Assembly: GCA_009829735.1 (NCBI GenBank)
Contig: CM020618.1
Coordinates: 20,197,346 to 20,261,345, forward strand
Direction of reading: 5' to 3'
From: Pyropia yezoensis
Lineage: Eukaryota; Rhodophyta; Bangiophyceae; Bangiales; Bangiaceae
DNA length: 64,000 bases
Shown in pieces: positions 41,672 through 52,255 of this stretch (its first letter is position 1; every line of letters begins with the position of its first letter). The notes under the pieces were generated by a model that was not told the origin of the DNA, ran no database searches, and worked only from the letters and a program-made list of their open reading frames with translations. Position numbers and translations under genes: made by a program.

Positions 41672-43590
41672 TGCCCGAGGCTGCCAGCTGCCCCGCTGCA
41701 GCCAGGATGGCGGGAGTGTACTGTACGTGTCTACAGATTTAGTCATGGGCGCCTACATACTTTTCTCTTTTTTTCGTGTTCGCGCGATCGTGCGACGATA
41801 TCAACCCCGCATCTCAGTACCGCGGCGCCCCCCGCAATGAGCCGTGTGAAGCGGGGGTCGGCTCCATTCAGCCCAGACCGGCTTTTCCGCTGTAGAGGCT
41901 GGCGCTGCGCTCCTTCCCCCCCCCCCGCCGCGCCCCCCCGGGCTCCTGGCGCGCCCAGCTCACAGTACCTGTTGGCGAACATCTGGATTTGTATCCCGTC
42001 AAGCATCGTGAAGCGCAATTAGCAGAGAGAGAGAAACAAGAAACGAGAAGCTCCTGATTATGATAGTATACGGCTGACTTTTCCCACTCCCTCCAGTCTG
42101 ACCCCAAGCGCATGAAAGTGAAGGCCTTTACCGTCTCTGCGCTCTCTTTTGTACATATGTATGTCTCTGTTGTTTCTCTGGGGTGCCGCAAGGAGGCTCT
42201 TGACCAATGAAATACATCAGTTCTCATTCACATGTCCCCCCTCGCAGCTGGGAGGTAGCGCTTCATCCCCCCCCCGCGCGCTTCTCCCGCCGCTCTGGCG
42301 TTCTTGGGACGCCTCGCTCACGTGACCGGGTTGGCGCTGAAGCGAGCGGGCGGCGTGCCCGCCGACCTCTCAGCCCGTCGAACCCTCCATGGATCCCCCA
42401 CACACAAAAGCAGGGTGCATTGCGCACGCAGACCCGACGGGGGACAGATGAAGGCAGCTGGAGCCTGCATGAGGAGCCAAGTCACAGTTGCCAGATCACT
42501 ACACCTCTTCTCTCTGGAGGGGGGGGGGCACGGCCGCCGGGGCTTCCTGATAAATCTAATTCAAACGCGCCACGTTGACAGCCATTTTGATTCCACGCAG
42601 CAGAGCATGGCATTCGCGCCTGGTGCATCCCTGCGCAGTAGTGCTTAAACCGTGGTTCAGGAAAAGGGCCCGCAACCGCCTTCACGTTTTGTGGATCCGC
42701 TTGCGGACCCCTCTCACGGTACCATACGCCCAGCTTTTGCCCTCTTTTTTTGCCCGCCAGCTGTGGCCATGTCCTCGGGCGACATCCGCGATGCGTACGA
42801 CGACCACGTGAAGCGTCACGCCCTGCGCTAAAAGACCATGTATAGCAGCATCGTGGATGTCGCCCGAGGACATGGCCACAGCTGGTGGGCAAAATATATA
42901 GGCAAAAGCTGGGCGTATGGTACCGTGAGAGGGGTCCGCAAGCGGATCCACAAAACGTGAAGGCGGTTGCGGGCCCTTTTCCTGAACCACGGTTTAAGCA
43001 CCACTGCGCTGGTGGGAGGGTGCCTCCGGGGGTGGCGAGATTTTTGGCCAACGCCCGACCCCCCCAGCAAAGTCACCTACCAGCGTATCTTTACAGTACA
43101 GTACAGTGTACGGTCATTCCCCGATGATGTCCCACCCCTATGGCAAGCATTACAGCTGCCGGCACCGTGACGCCAGGTGCGTGCTCGCCAATCAATCGCT
43201 CCAGAAAAGCCGCCCGCGCCTCTCTCGCTGCTCTGAATGACCGTGGAAGACTGTCGGCCACTTCGTTATAGGCCCACCTGGGCTTAGACGGGGGTGGTAC
43301 AAGGTCGGGGATTGACAGTAGTTTCGCAGCTGTGTCACTGCGACACGCTCCGCCCACCCCGTGTTGTTGTGCTGTTGTGCATCATTGCTGTTTGCTCACG
43401 AGGAGCGTGCGCACGCTGTCATCGCCGTCATAGGGCACAGGAACAAGGATAAAGGCCCTTACCGCCAGGACCGCTCCATTCTCGCTGCCCCCCCGTTGCT
43501 CTTCTACCCCCCGCGCATCCCCGTGTCTCTCCTCACGCTCATTTACCCTGCGGTTGCCTCGGCCGCCGCCGCCGCCCGCCGATCGCCGCT
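41672..43590. other. Intergenic region containing a long foldback element
   Basis: GTACTGTACG lies at 41717-41726, 46 bp after the zinc-finger stop. 41985-42190 is AT-richer. The foldback element at 42633-43009 is listed separately. A further TACAGTACAGTACAGTGTAC cluster lies at 43092-43111. No gene was found. Confidence 0.45.
42633..43009. repeat. Long near-perfect inverted repeat (foldback / MITE-like), arms ~162 bp, loop ~53 bp
   Basis: The left arm 42633-42794 is the reverse complement of 42848-43009 with only a handful of mismatches, mostly where the left arm has a T-run and the right arm an AT-rich AATATATAGG. The outer ends read GCGCAGTAGTGC and, complemented, GCGCAGTGGTGC. A CAGTGGTGCTTAAACC-like terminus resembles hAT-type transposon ends, so a non-autonomous hAT-like foldback is possible (inference). 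I saw no clear 8-bp target duplication. If transcribed, it would form a long hairpin RNA. Confidence 0.85.
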
Positions 43591-44705
43591 ATGGCTACCA
43601 CTTTGTCAGAGGTGGCGCCCGCCGGAGCGGTCTCCCTTTCGGCCGCGAGCGCGATCCCCCCCCCCCCCGAAAGTCGTATTTTGCCTTCCTCTGGTCTGTG
43701 GGGCCGGCCGCGGTGGCGATCGCGGCGGCCACCGTCGCGGCGGCTCTCGTCCTCACCTCCTCGCTGACGTTGGGCGCCGGCGACGGCGCCGCGGCGGTCG
43801 CAGACGGCGCCGTCCGCGACATTCTGCGCAGGTTACCGCCGCCGACCGACGCGGCGGGCATCGCAGCCGCGCTGGCGCACCTGGTCGCGCAGGTGATGGG
43901 CTATGGCGCCCGCGCGGTGGCGTCGGTGACGGTGGGGGTACTCGTCGGGGTGCCAGCCTCGGTGGGGGTGGCGGCGTGGGCGGCTGCGCGTGCCACAGAC
44001 GAGCCGCCCCCGCCGCCCTCTTCGGGTGAAGGCGGGGACGTGGCGGCCAGGAGCGGCGGGGGCGGGGGATCCTGGGGGGGAGCTTCGGACAGGCGGTGGC
44101 TGATGGCCGTGGCTGCAGCTTACGCGGTACTCCTCGGGTGGCTAGCCAGCCTCTGGTCGCTCGACGAGGCGTATAAGTGGCGGAACGTGTCTCTCGCGTT
44201 GGCCACGGTGGGGTTGCAGGGGGGGCTGCTGGCGCTCCTCGTTGGCCGGGTCGTCCTGCCCGCCTCCTTGTTGGCCGACTGGGGGCTGGCCTCGTCAGCG
44301 GCACAGGCCGCGGCTGCCGAGCGAGGCTTGCGCGGGTGCGCCATGCCAGACCCGTTCTCCGGTGGCGCCCTGGACTGGTCGGCCACCGGTCGTTGGCTGG
44401 TGGCAGAGTGGGCGTGGCTCACAGGCGCCCTGTTTGCCATCTACGCCACACCGGGGATGATCCTGCTGGGCATACTGGGGGTGCTCGTTTGTCTCCCCGC
44501 CACCACCCCGCTACTGGTTGCGGGCGCGGTCGTCGGGGTTTTGTGCGCGGGGGGGATGGCGTTCCTCATCGCCGCCGTACGGGGCTCTGTCGCTGTCGCG
44601 CGGGCGCGACAGGAGGGGGGGGGCGTTGGAGGCGGGGGGCACGACTCCTTACCGCCGGGCACCCCGCTGCTGCCGCGCCAACGGACCAGTGTGGCCGCGG
44701 CGTAG
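43591..44705 (+). CDS. Multi-pass membrane protein of unknown function
   Basis: Not recognised. The main frame encodes about six hydrophobic segments: LWSVGPAAVAIAAATVAAAL; GARAVASVTVGVLVGVPASV; WLMAVAAAYAVLLGWLASLW; LALATVGLQGGLLALLVGRV; WAWLTGALFAIYATPGMILL plus GILGVLVCLP; and LLVAGAVVGVLCAGGMAFLI. The start is ambiguous. The main frame is open from 43554, but its N-terminus looks artificial. An ATG at 43591 in another frame gives MATTLSEVAPAGAVSLSAAS up to a 13-C run (43656-43668), after which one extra base would enter the membrane-protein frame (RKSYFAFLW). I favour this start plus a homopolymer indel. The basic C-terminal end (LLPRQRTSVAAA) is probably cytosolic. Confidence 0.6.
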
Positions 44706-44771
44706 TACGGGGGGGCGTCGGGGGTGGGGTGTGGAGAGGTTCATCGGCACCGGTGCCTCTGTTGGGGCACA

Positions 44772-44802
44772 GCGCAGTGCCCGTTGTTGCGGGATCCACC
44801 GC
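44772..44802 (+). repeat. Left arm of an exact 31-bp inverted repeat (partner 48190-48220)
   Basis: Begins GCGCAGTGCCCGTTGTTGCG and is identical to the reverse complement of 48190-48220. Similarity continues outward (GGGCAC versus GGGCAT). The two arms point inward across 3.4 kb, as terminal inverted repeats would. No convincing target-site duplication was seen. Confidence 0.8.
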
Positions 44803-46192
44803 AAGAGCGTTTTGCCCCAGAACCGTTGTTGAGAGCTTGTATCCGTATGACTGGTAATAGCGACCACCTCAGCGAGATCTCATCATCAGACGGTCGGCTG
44901 AAGCAGCGGAGCACACCGTTGGACTCGTCTCGTCCCCCTGAGCACGGGGGTATTTTTTTTTTTCTTCTGCTCATGTGTTCTTTCGGTCCCAGGGACCTGG
45001 GTCCATTTGGGGGGGGTCCTCTAATAGCGACCAGTTGACTTTTCATAGGAAGACTGATCGTCCGTCCAGTGAAAGCAAAGTAAGCTTATTTGTAATTGAC
45101 GACGGGGAGCACATCCGGTGCCACAGTCGAGCTGGAACAATCACGCCACTGGGCCACAATCAGCCAGTGACGCGTTCTTCCTTGCAGTACCGGACCTCAT
45201 CTCTTCTTCCAGCGCCACCACTACCATCCACCATCCCTGCAGACCACCGCACCAACCACGCCCACACACCCCCACCCCACTCCCAGACGACGCGCGCGCG
45301 CTGCAGGGGTGGCAAATCACCCTTCTTCTTCCCCCCCCATCTGTCCCCCCTCCCCCCCTCAATTGGACTGGCAGGCGGAGACTCCGGGTGGCAGCACACG
45401 CTCCGTCAACGCGAGAAGGGAGAAAGGGGGGGGGGAGGGGGGGAGAGAGGGAGTGAGCTGCGGCGAAATGAGAAAAGGAAGTGGCAAGTGGAGGGGAAGG
45501 GGGGCGGGTCGGCCCCGCAGGAGAGCCAAGGTATCCCCTCCCAAGATTCACCTGGAACACAGCCCACCCAGAGGTAGGGAGCCCCCGCCCGCCGCCCTCG
45601 CACCGCACGTCATGAGAAGTGCCCAACATAGCTGTTGGGGGGGTGGCGGGTGGGCGGGGGGGGGGGGACGGCGGAGAAGGCGTGGGAAGAAGGTGGACAC
45701 CGGGCCGAATAGGATCCCTCGCAACCCACAGTCGATTGGCTGGGCAGAAAATCACCCAGATGGGTCATAGAGCCCGGAATTTGACGATGTACTTGACTCG
45801 AGGCGGCCGCCATGTTGAGAGCTTAAGCGGCCATAGCGCAGGCTGCAGTGGGCCATTAGACAAAAAGCACGTACGCCCGGGTAGCCCCAGACATCGCGCG
45901 TCCAGTGGTACAAACCTATTTTGGTAAGCTTTTTTTCTCGAAGACGTTCATGTACCGCATGGGCGCCTGAGGCGCCCCTCGTAGGGGTCGAAAACCGCAT
46001 GTTCATAGGAAAACACTGTGGAAATCAGGTGGTCGCTCTAAGGCGCCAGTGGGCATTATTACCGATCAGACGAATACATAAGAGCTTATTGAGGGGCGCC
46101 CCCATGCCGACCCACCCGCGTGAAACGACCTCAAACGTGGGACAAATATCGCACTGTGATAAGTGCAATCAAGTGTGTCTCACTAGGACATT

Positions 46193-46401
46193 ATACAGTC
46201 TGTATTGGGTATTGTCTGACTGGATATTGTCACGTCCGTGACAATACTCAGACACGATCGATCGGCGATCATGGCCTTACAAAGGCCTCCACACTGCGAT
46301 AAACGTCGATCGTTGCCAAAAATAGCAATGGGGTGGGCAAGGTATACAGTTGTGTCAGCCATGCCATGGGCCGTGACATTGCCCAATACTGACTGTATAG
46401 C
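46193..46401. repeat. Small foldback with imperfect 25-bp arms and an inner hairpin
   Basis: TATACAGTCTGTATTGGG at 46193 pairs with the complement of a segment ending at 46401 (CCCAATACTGACTGTATA), with a few mismatches. Inside lies a second hairpin (about 46214-46252) with the perfect 10-bp stem TATTGTCACG/CGTGACAATA and an outer GTCTGA/TCAGAC. MITE-like architecture; no ORF. Confidence 0.6.
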
Positions 46402-48189
46402 GTCACTAAAAGAGGAACAGAAGTACCAAAGAAGCCCCTAAAAGTACAGCAGATCCCTCCAGGACGGCCGCGGGAAATCTTTTTCGGGAAGCAAAGTGCG
46501 CCCCGGTTGGCTTGTCGGGCAGGCGTCAATCCATGGTTGGCGACCCCCGCCGCGAGCAGCTCGCTGCTCCCGCCATCGCGCGTTGCATCGCCTGCCTCTC
46601 CGCCTTCACGCGCCGTCCTCAGACGACGCAAGAGCGCGCCATCGGCAATAGAGGCTTCACTCTCCGGACAGTGACTGGGTCGGAAGCCACATGCAGGCTG
46701 ATGCTAGCCCCAGCCCCCCCCCTCCCCCCCCCCCCTCCCCCACCATAACCCCCCCGCCCCCCGCATCCGTGCCGCGCTCTTGGCGCATCCCTAGAGGGGG
46801 GCATGCCAGACATCAATCCCCCCACCTCCCGTCCTTGTTCCGTGCTATTCGACTGCCCCTCTAGACGGGCATGGTGAACATCTTGGTTTCCGCGGAAGTG
46901 CGCCGCCTCTGTGTCGCGGACGCCACCTCCGCGCCGGTCTCGTGGACGCAGGCAAAAAGCTCTCTGGCGTGTACGAGAGAGGGCGCGATGGGACCGGCCA
47001 GAGAAAGATGGGTAGGAAAGCGTAGTGACGGCAGCTGCCGTCTTGGCGAACGGGCCCGGCGAGCTCAACCACCAGCACACCTCAGCAGCGCGAGTGGGCG
47101 GCTGCCGGCGTTCCTCATGGCTTGGCGGCGTTTGCAACGGTCGTTGCAGGCCGCGGGGTGGGATGCGAGGGTGTTGGTGCTCTTCCCCTCGATGAGCATT
47201 GTATGGGAGTTGCCTCTGACATTCGTTGCCCACTTCATACCGCGGCCAGAAAGCTGACCATGAGCGAAGCTGCCAACTCCTGATGCGCGCACAAAAGTAT
47301 GCTCAGAAGGCTCCTGAAAGCGCATTTAGAGACCCGTCTTCCGGGCCATGCTTGCTGTACTTCTTCTTAGTAGCGGTCTACATGCCCTAATGCAGACACT
47401 CCTGTCACTGCAAAGGGCTTGTTGAACGCTTGTAAAACCTTGTTAATTCTTCGGGGTGGTTACGTCCTCTTTTTTTATTTTACATTTTCTGGTACGTACC
47501 ACCGAGGGCCGTCTCGTCGTACGACGAAACCCATGTTCTAGAGACGTATAGATGCATCCAACAAGGGTCAAAGGAAAAAACCATCTTCGACCGGCCTGTA
47601 CGGGGGGGTGAAGGGGGGTGTAGAGGACTACTTGACAAGGTCGCAACAACAGTTCTGGGGTCAGAACCAAGCGTTGTCAAGAGTACCACTTTTGGTCAAC
47701 CGACGGGTATTGAGTGAAGTTTGGAGATCAGCGACCGCGTACCAGCGTGTCCTCGACTGCGAGCAAGCGACTTCTTTACACTCGCCTGAAAGAACGTACT
47801 TTCCTCGCGTATTTTTACTCCATGATATCTGGCAAGCGTACTGTCAAAAGTGCCGCAAATCGAGTACCGCAAGCGTACTTTTCGGCAGAAAATGGTCAGA
47901 ACGACTCGCAAAGACTCCCTCAGTGCCGTAAAAAGTGTCAATTAATATCAATGCAGCTTATGTTCGCCCGAGGAACGATGATAGTTTTGCGATGGCCGTG
48001 CCGACCGCTTACCTGGTAAAAGTACGGTCGAGCATGACACTTGAGCGTACATTCTGCCCGCTAGAGAGCGCGGACGCGTACCGGGCACATTTGGAGATTT
48101 TGACAGCGTACGCGTAGTACGCTAAAAGAATACGCGCGTAAATACGCTTGGCTTGAGTACGCTTGGCAACCCCTGGTCGAAACAGCCTG

Positions 48190-48220
48190 GCGGTGGATCC
48201 CGCAACAACGGGCACTGCGC
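48190..48220 (-). repeat. Right arm of the exact 31-bp inverted repeat (partner 44772-44802)
   Basis: Reverse complement of 44772-44802. It lies directly after the GCGTAC-rich stretch. See the left arm for interpretation. Confidence 0.8.
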
Positions 48221-49011
48221 AATGCCCGCTCGCTTCGTCTCCAGCCCGCCAAGGCAAGCCAGTTGCTGGTGCAGTGAGGGTGATAGCACGTGCTGGTGGA
48301 ATATTGACAGATACGGCACCTGCCGTCGTCGACCTTGTCGCTGTGAGTGTCAAAAAACATCGTAAAAACGCCCTCGTTGTGAGCATCACAATGCTTTTCT
48401 TTTTTTTCTTGGTGTTGTTGCTCTGGCCGAGATACTCGCACGAGAAGGTGCTGAATGTGAAAGCGGCAATGTCGACCAGTTGTACGTCAATGACATGGGA
48501 GTGTTCCAGCGCAGCACCAATCATACGCGGAGAAGAACGCATTGGCAGTACCATTCTCATCGTTGGGTAACTGGGGGACCTTCTCAGCCCCTGAGAAAGC
48601 ATACTTTATGGCATAAAACAGACACGGAAGGCAAGAAGCACACACTTGTAGGCCACAGTGTTTTGTACATGATTTGAAGACTCTGTTCTTCGTCGTCTGT
48701 GAGAAGCTGATGGTTGTAGTGTACATAGATAGTGCGTGTGTTGCACTACGTGGTAGAAAGCGAGGAGAACGCTGTCTCAAGACAATCGGCCTTCACGGGG
48801 TCACCGTGCGCAATCCGGGCCCGGTCAACATCGAAAGCAATGGTTCACATTCCACCAAAACGTGCTATGTCCAGATCTCGGGCTACAACTATTGAGAAAC
48901 ATGTACGGTAAATACAGTGTACATGGTTAAACCTTGAAACCCAGCATGCCCTCAGGGCCTGGAATCACACCCAGCATGGCACGCCCACAGCTCTCATTGA
49001 GGGGCGTGCTG

Positions 49012-49138
49012 GATATAGTGCGTCCCATATAAAGTGGACGTGCACGGGTCCTGTAGTGTGGGTTTGATTGGTCCAGTGGCCGATATGGGACATAATCACG
49101 ACACGAGCACGTCCACTTTTTACGGGACGCACTATACT
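49012..49138. repeat. ~127-bp imperfect palindrome (hairpin-forming, MITE-like)
   Basis: TAGTGCGTCCCATATAAAGT followed by GGACGTGC on the left pairs with GCACGTCCACTTTTTACGGG followed by ACGCACTATA on the right, with about four mismatches in 30 bp. Flanking segments (GGGTCCTGTAGTG near 49046 and CCACTACAGGGCC near 49150) form a second, offset inverted pair, so several alternative stem structures are possible. Confidence 0.65.
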
Positions 49139-50624
49139 TCGCACAGACCACTACAGGGCCTGTCACGAGACTGGGGGGAACGCAACGCGCACTGTCGTCA
49201 GCTGTGTCTCCCGCATAAAGTTTACTCTCATTTCGGGGGACAAAAGATACGTGAATTTCTTTTCGACGGTCGCTGCAGCTGGCCTGCGCCACCCGCGGCG
49301 CGGGGGGATAGCGGTGCAGCCCGTATTTCGGCGCCGGCGGCCCCATCCAACGTCATCGTTCCCGCCGCCGCGGCGTCCATCGCTCGTGGCCGCGCCGCTG
49401 CGCGTCCCCCCCCTCCACCAGAGGGCCGTGACCTCGTTCCTCTCCTGCAACCGTCTCCCACGCCCACAGGTCGTCTTCCCCCCGTGAGCTGCGAGGCCGA
49501 TGGCCGGCCAATCCGTCGTTGCGCGGCCGGCACCCGGTGCAGCCGTCCCGTCCATCGATCGCTGGTCGTCGTTTCTCCGCCCTCGGCACCCTGCGCGCCT
49601 TTCTCTAAGCTCCTGCTGGGCACACCATTCACAGTCGCGGCTCCAACGCCACCGCAGCCGCTGCGGCCCTTGCGACCGCCACTACCGCTGCAGCCCCAGC
49701 TGCGTCACCGCCAAAGCAGCTGCTGGCGCCACCGCTGCAGCCACGGCAGTCGCGGTTGCTGCCGCCGCTGCCGCCGCCGTTGCTGCAGTCCATGCTGCCG
49801 CTACCACCGCTGCAGCCCCTGCTGCGGCGCCGCCGCGGAAGCCGCTGCTCTCGCCGCCGCCGCCGCGGCAGCCGCTGCTGCTGCCGCCGCTGCCGCTGCC
49901 GCCGCTGCAGCCCCTGCTGACGCCACCACCCTTGCCGCACAAGCTGCGGCTCCCACGCGGCGGCTGCTGCCGTCGCCGCCGCCGCAGCAGCACCCGCGGC
50001 CTTCACCGCCGCAGCTCCATCCGCGGTTTCCGCTGCCACTTCTGCTGCCGCTGGTGCCGCCGCCACCCCCGCTGTGATCCCTGCTGCTACTGCTGCGGCG
50101 GCAGCTGTGCCGCGGCGGTGCCGGCTGCTCCTGCCGCCGCAGTAGCGGCTCATTAGCGCAGCCGGTTTCTGCAGCCGCTGCCCCCGCTGCCGGCTACTGG
50201 AGCCGCTGCTGCTCGCCCTACTGCTGTAGTGTTGCTGGCTGCAACGCTTCTGCTAGATTTTCTCGCACTCAGCTGGGCATCGCGCCATTCAGTATCTGCT
50301 GCCGGCGCGCTGCCGTGGGCTCTCCCACCCTCTTCTCCTGCCGTTGCCCCCCGTCGCCACCACAGCCCTCCATTGCTGCAGATCCCCTCCGTCCCTGCCA
50401 ATGCCTGGCGTCGCCGCCTCTGTGTCGTGCAAATGCCCGTCATCGCTGCGCCCGCTGCTAGCTCTATCGCCTCGGCCGCAGGGGTCTCTCGCTTTGCGCC
50501 CCACGGCGACTCATCATTTGGGGCACATTGACCCGCCGCGGACTGTCGGCCGTGACCTCATAGCCGCCACGGCTATGTCCGCTCTCTGCCACCTTGGCGC
50601 TTCCACTGGCGCTCTCTGTTTGGC
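49139..50624. repeat. Degenerate CTG/GCC-rich tract encoding Ala-rich sequence in shifting frames
   Basis: From about 49640 to 50260 the sequence is dominated by GCTGCAGCC, GCCGCCGCT and similar triplets. Ala-rich reading passes from one frame to another several times without a stable ORF or domain. It lies directly upstream of the decayed transposase. It could be an expanded microsatellite or the remains of an Ala-rich gene or transposon leader. No gene is called. Confidence 0.5.
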
Positions 50625-52255
50625 ATGACAGCAGATCGCGGATTTGATGGTCACGCTCGGCGGTCGAGGCAATCGGCGGGGATCATGGAGGAGGAAGATG
50701 TGTCCTATTTCAAAGTGGACGACGTCCTAGGGGGATCCAGTGACAACTCTGTAGCTCAAGCTGGCCTTGTCGTGCAAGGAAGGCGATCCCACGATGGGAA
50801 CGTCATGTTCATCAACGTGAATAATCTGGTCGAAGCGGCGAACGGACTGGACATTGGGGCCCAGCCAGCTACAGCCGTCGCTGATCGGGCCGTTGGCTAT
50901 CCTAGGCCCGGACCTGGGCGGAAGAAGGGTACAGCGCTTCAGGTACATGAGTCTGTGCGCAACGCTATTCTGGTGCTCCTCGCAACAAGCACGTACCTGA
51001 ACCTGACGGATCTGTTGGAGCCGGAGGACGTGGCACAAGTAGACCTTGCAGTTTTGCAAGAGCTACGCCAGTCCCACTCCAAGGTGACGCATCAGGCGCT
51101 TCGCATGAAGGCGTGGGACCTGTCGCGCAGCGTAGCTGTCGGCGTCATCCTCAAGTACGTACCGGGTGGGTCCCGCGACAGTGAGGGCCGCCACCAGGCG
51201 ATGGCTGTCGAAGCGAAGCTCACAAGCACAGGCATCATCTGTACTTGCAGCGCCCCCGAATCTTGCCTCGCTGTCTGAGAGGTTTGTTCCTTGCAGCAGC
51301 CTATGAAACAGGCGCTGCAATCCCTGCGGGACGCTCTTATTGTGACAATGGGGGATGTCTTCGAGATCCTGGGCGCTTCCTTGCGGATGCGCGAACGGGT
51401 GATCGGTCGCGCAGTGATCTATGGGCCGTCCACGTGCGTGCGGATGGCTGGAGGGACGTGGCCTTTTGCCGTCGTGCGGAAGACGCGCAGTGCGAAGTGG
51501 ATTTGCCTCTCTTGTCGTGGCGGCGCTGGCAGTTTTCATCATGCAACTGCAGCCACCGAAGCTGCACGCCGGACAGCTCAAGGTCTTCCAGGGAATAGGT
51601 CTGACTCCGATTCCGCCGCCAATGACGGCAATGCGGTCTGTGAGGACGGGCTGGGCGCCTCGGACGCTCCCGACGGGATGGCCACGCCTGGTGATGCCGG
51701 GACGAGACAGTGGGATCCCAAGACCGACGAGGCTGAGCCGCGGCACCTCAATCGGGCTCCAGGCGTCCGCGGTGCGGCGGCTGGGAGTTCGAGGCCAAAC
51801 GGCAAGAAGCAGGTCCCGCAGTCGATGCGGCCACGGCACATGGTTCCGCCACGTGCGGCGCAGGTGAAGCGGGACCTCATCTTGCGGTCGCTTGAAGACC
51901 CTACCATGGTTCTTTTATGCACTGACACTGACGTATGCCCGTACTGTCGTATACGAAGGGACGCAAAACTCTTGAGGCGGGAGGTGCTGGTTGAGTGTGG
52001 GGAGGGGGTGGCCACGGGTGTGATGTACATCTGGAGGTGCGGTGAGTGCAACGTCGTAGTAGTGATCCCTGCCGGACGCGACCGCGGCATCATCTTCACG
52101 TCGTCTTCGACGGCGTACTCCGAGGTGCTTTAGTTCGAGGCGGCGCTCAACCTCTCCCGGAACGAGTGCTCACTGCGATCCTTAGCGTACCTGCGCCAGG
52201 CATACAACGAGCGTTCTGAGGAGCACGTGTACCCTAATGCTACGGAGGCGCTCAG
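50625..52255 (+). pseudogene. 5' half of a decayed KDZ/CxC-like DNA transposase gene, interrupted by a retrotransposon
   Basis: One reading frame (likely ATG at 50685, MEEEDVSYFKVDD) runs from 50625 to 52255 with two in-frame stops, TGA at 51276-51278 and TAG at 52131-52133. The N-terminal region includes GYPRPGPGRKKGTALQVHES and helical sequence. Farther on, CPYCRIRRD and YIWRCGECNVVVVIP form a C-x2-C ... C-x2-C cluster like the zinc-binding CxC modules associated with KDZ-type transposases. The frame reads cleanly through the TSD at 52251-52255 into 59714, where the gene resumes, so the retrotransposon inserted inside this ORF. The transposase class is inferred mainly from the 3' half. Upstream ends of the element were not located. 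Confidence 0.6.
52251..52255. other. Target-site duplication CTCAG (left copy)
   Basis: The five bases immediately before the left LTR are CTCAG, identical to those directly after the right LTR (59709-59713). A 5-bp duplication is typical for Ty3/Gypsy integrases. Confidence 0.9.

Larger units (their letters stand above)
44706..48971. other. AT-richer, gene-poor island bracketed by an inverted repeat
   Basis: Base composition is visibly more AT-rich than the host gene block, especially 45.9-48.9 kb. ORFs are short and without domains. The island contains the exact 31-bp inverted repeat (44772-44802 and 48190-48220), a smaller foldback (46193-46401), a CT-rich/GA-rich stretch (45330-45510), and a GCGTAC-rich stretch (47735-48170). 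It looks like accumulated transposon debris, but I cannot identify a transposase in it. Confidence 0.45.
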
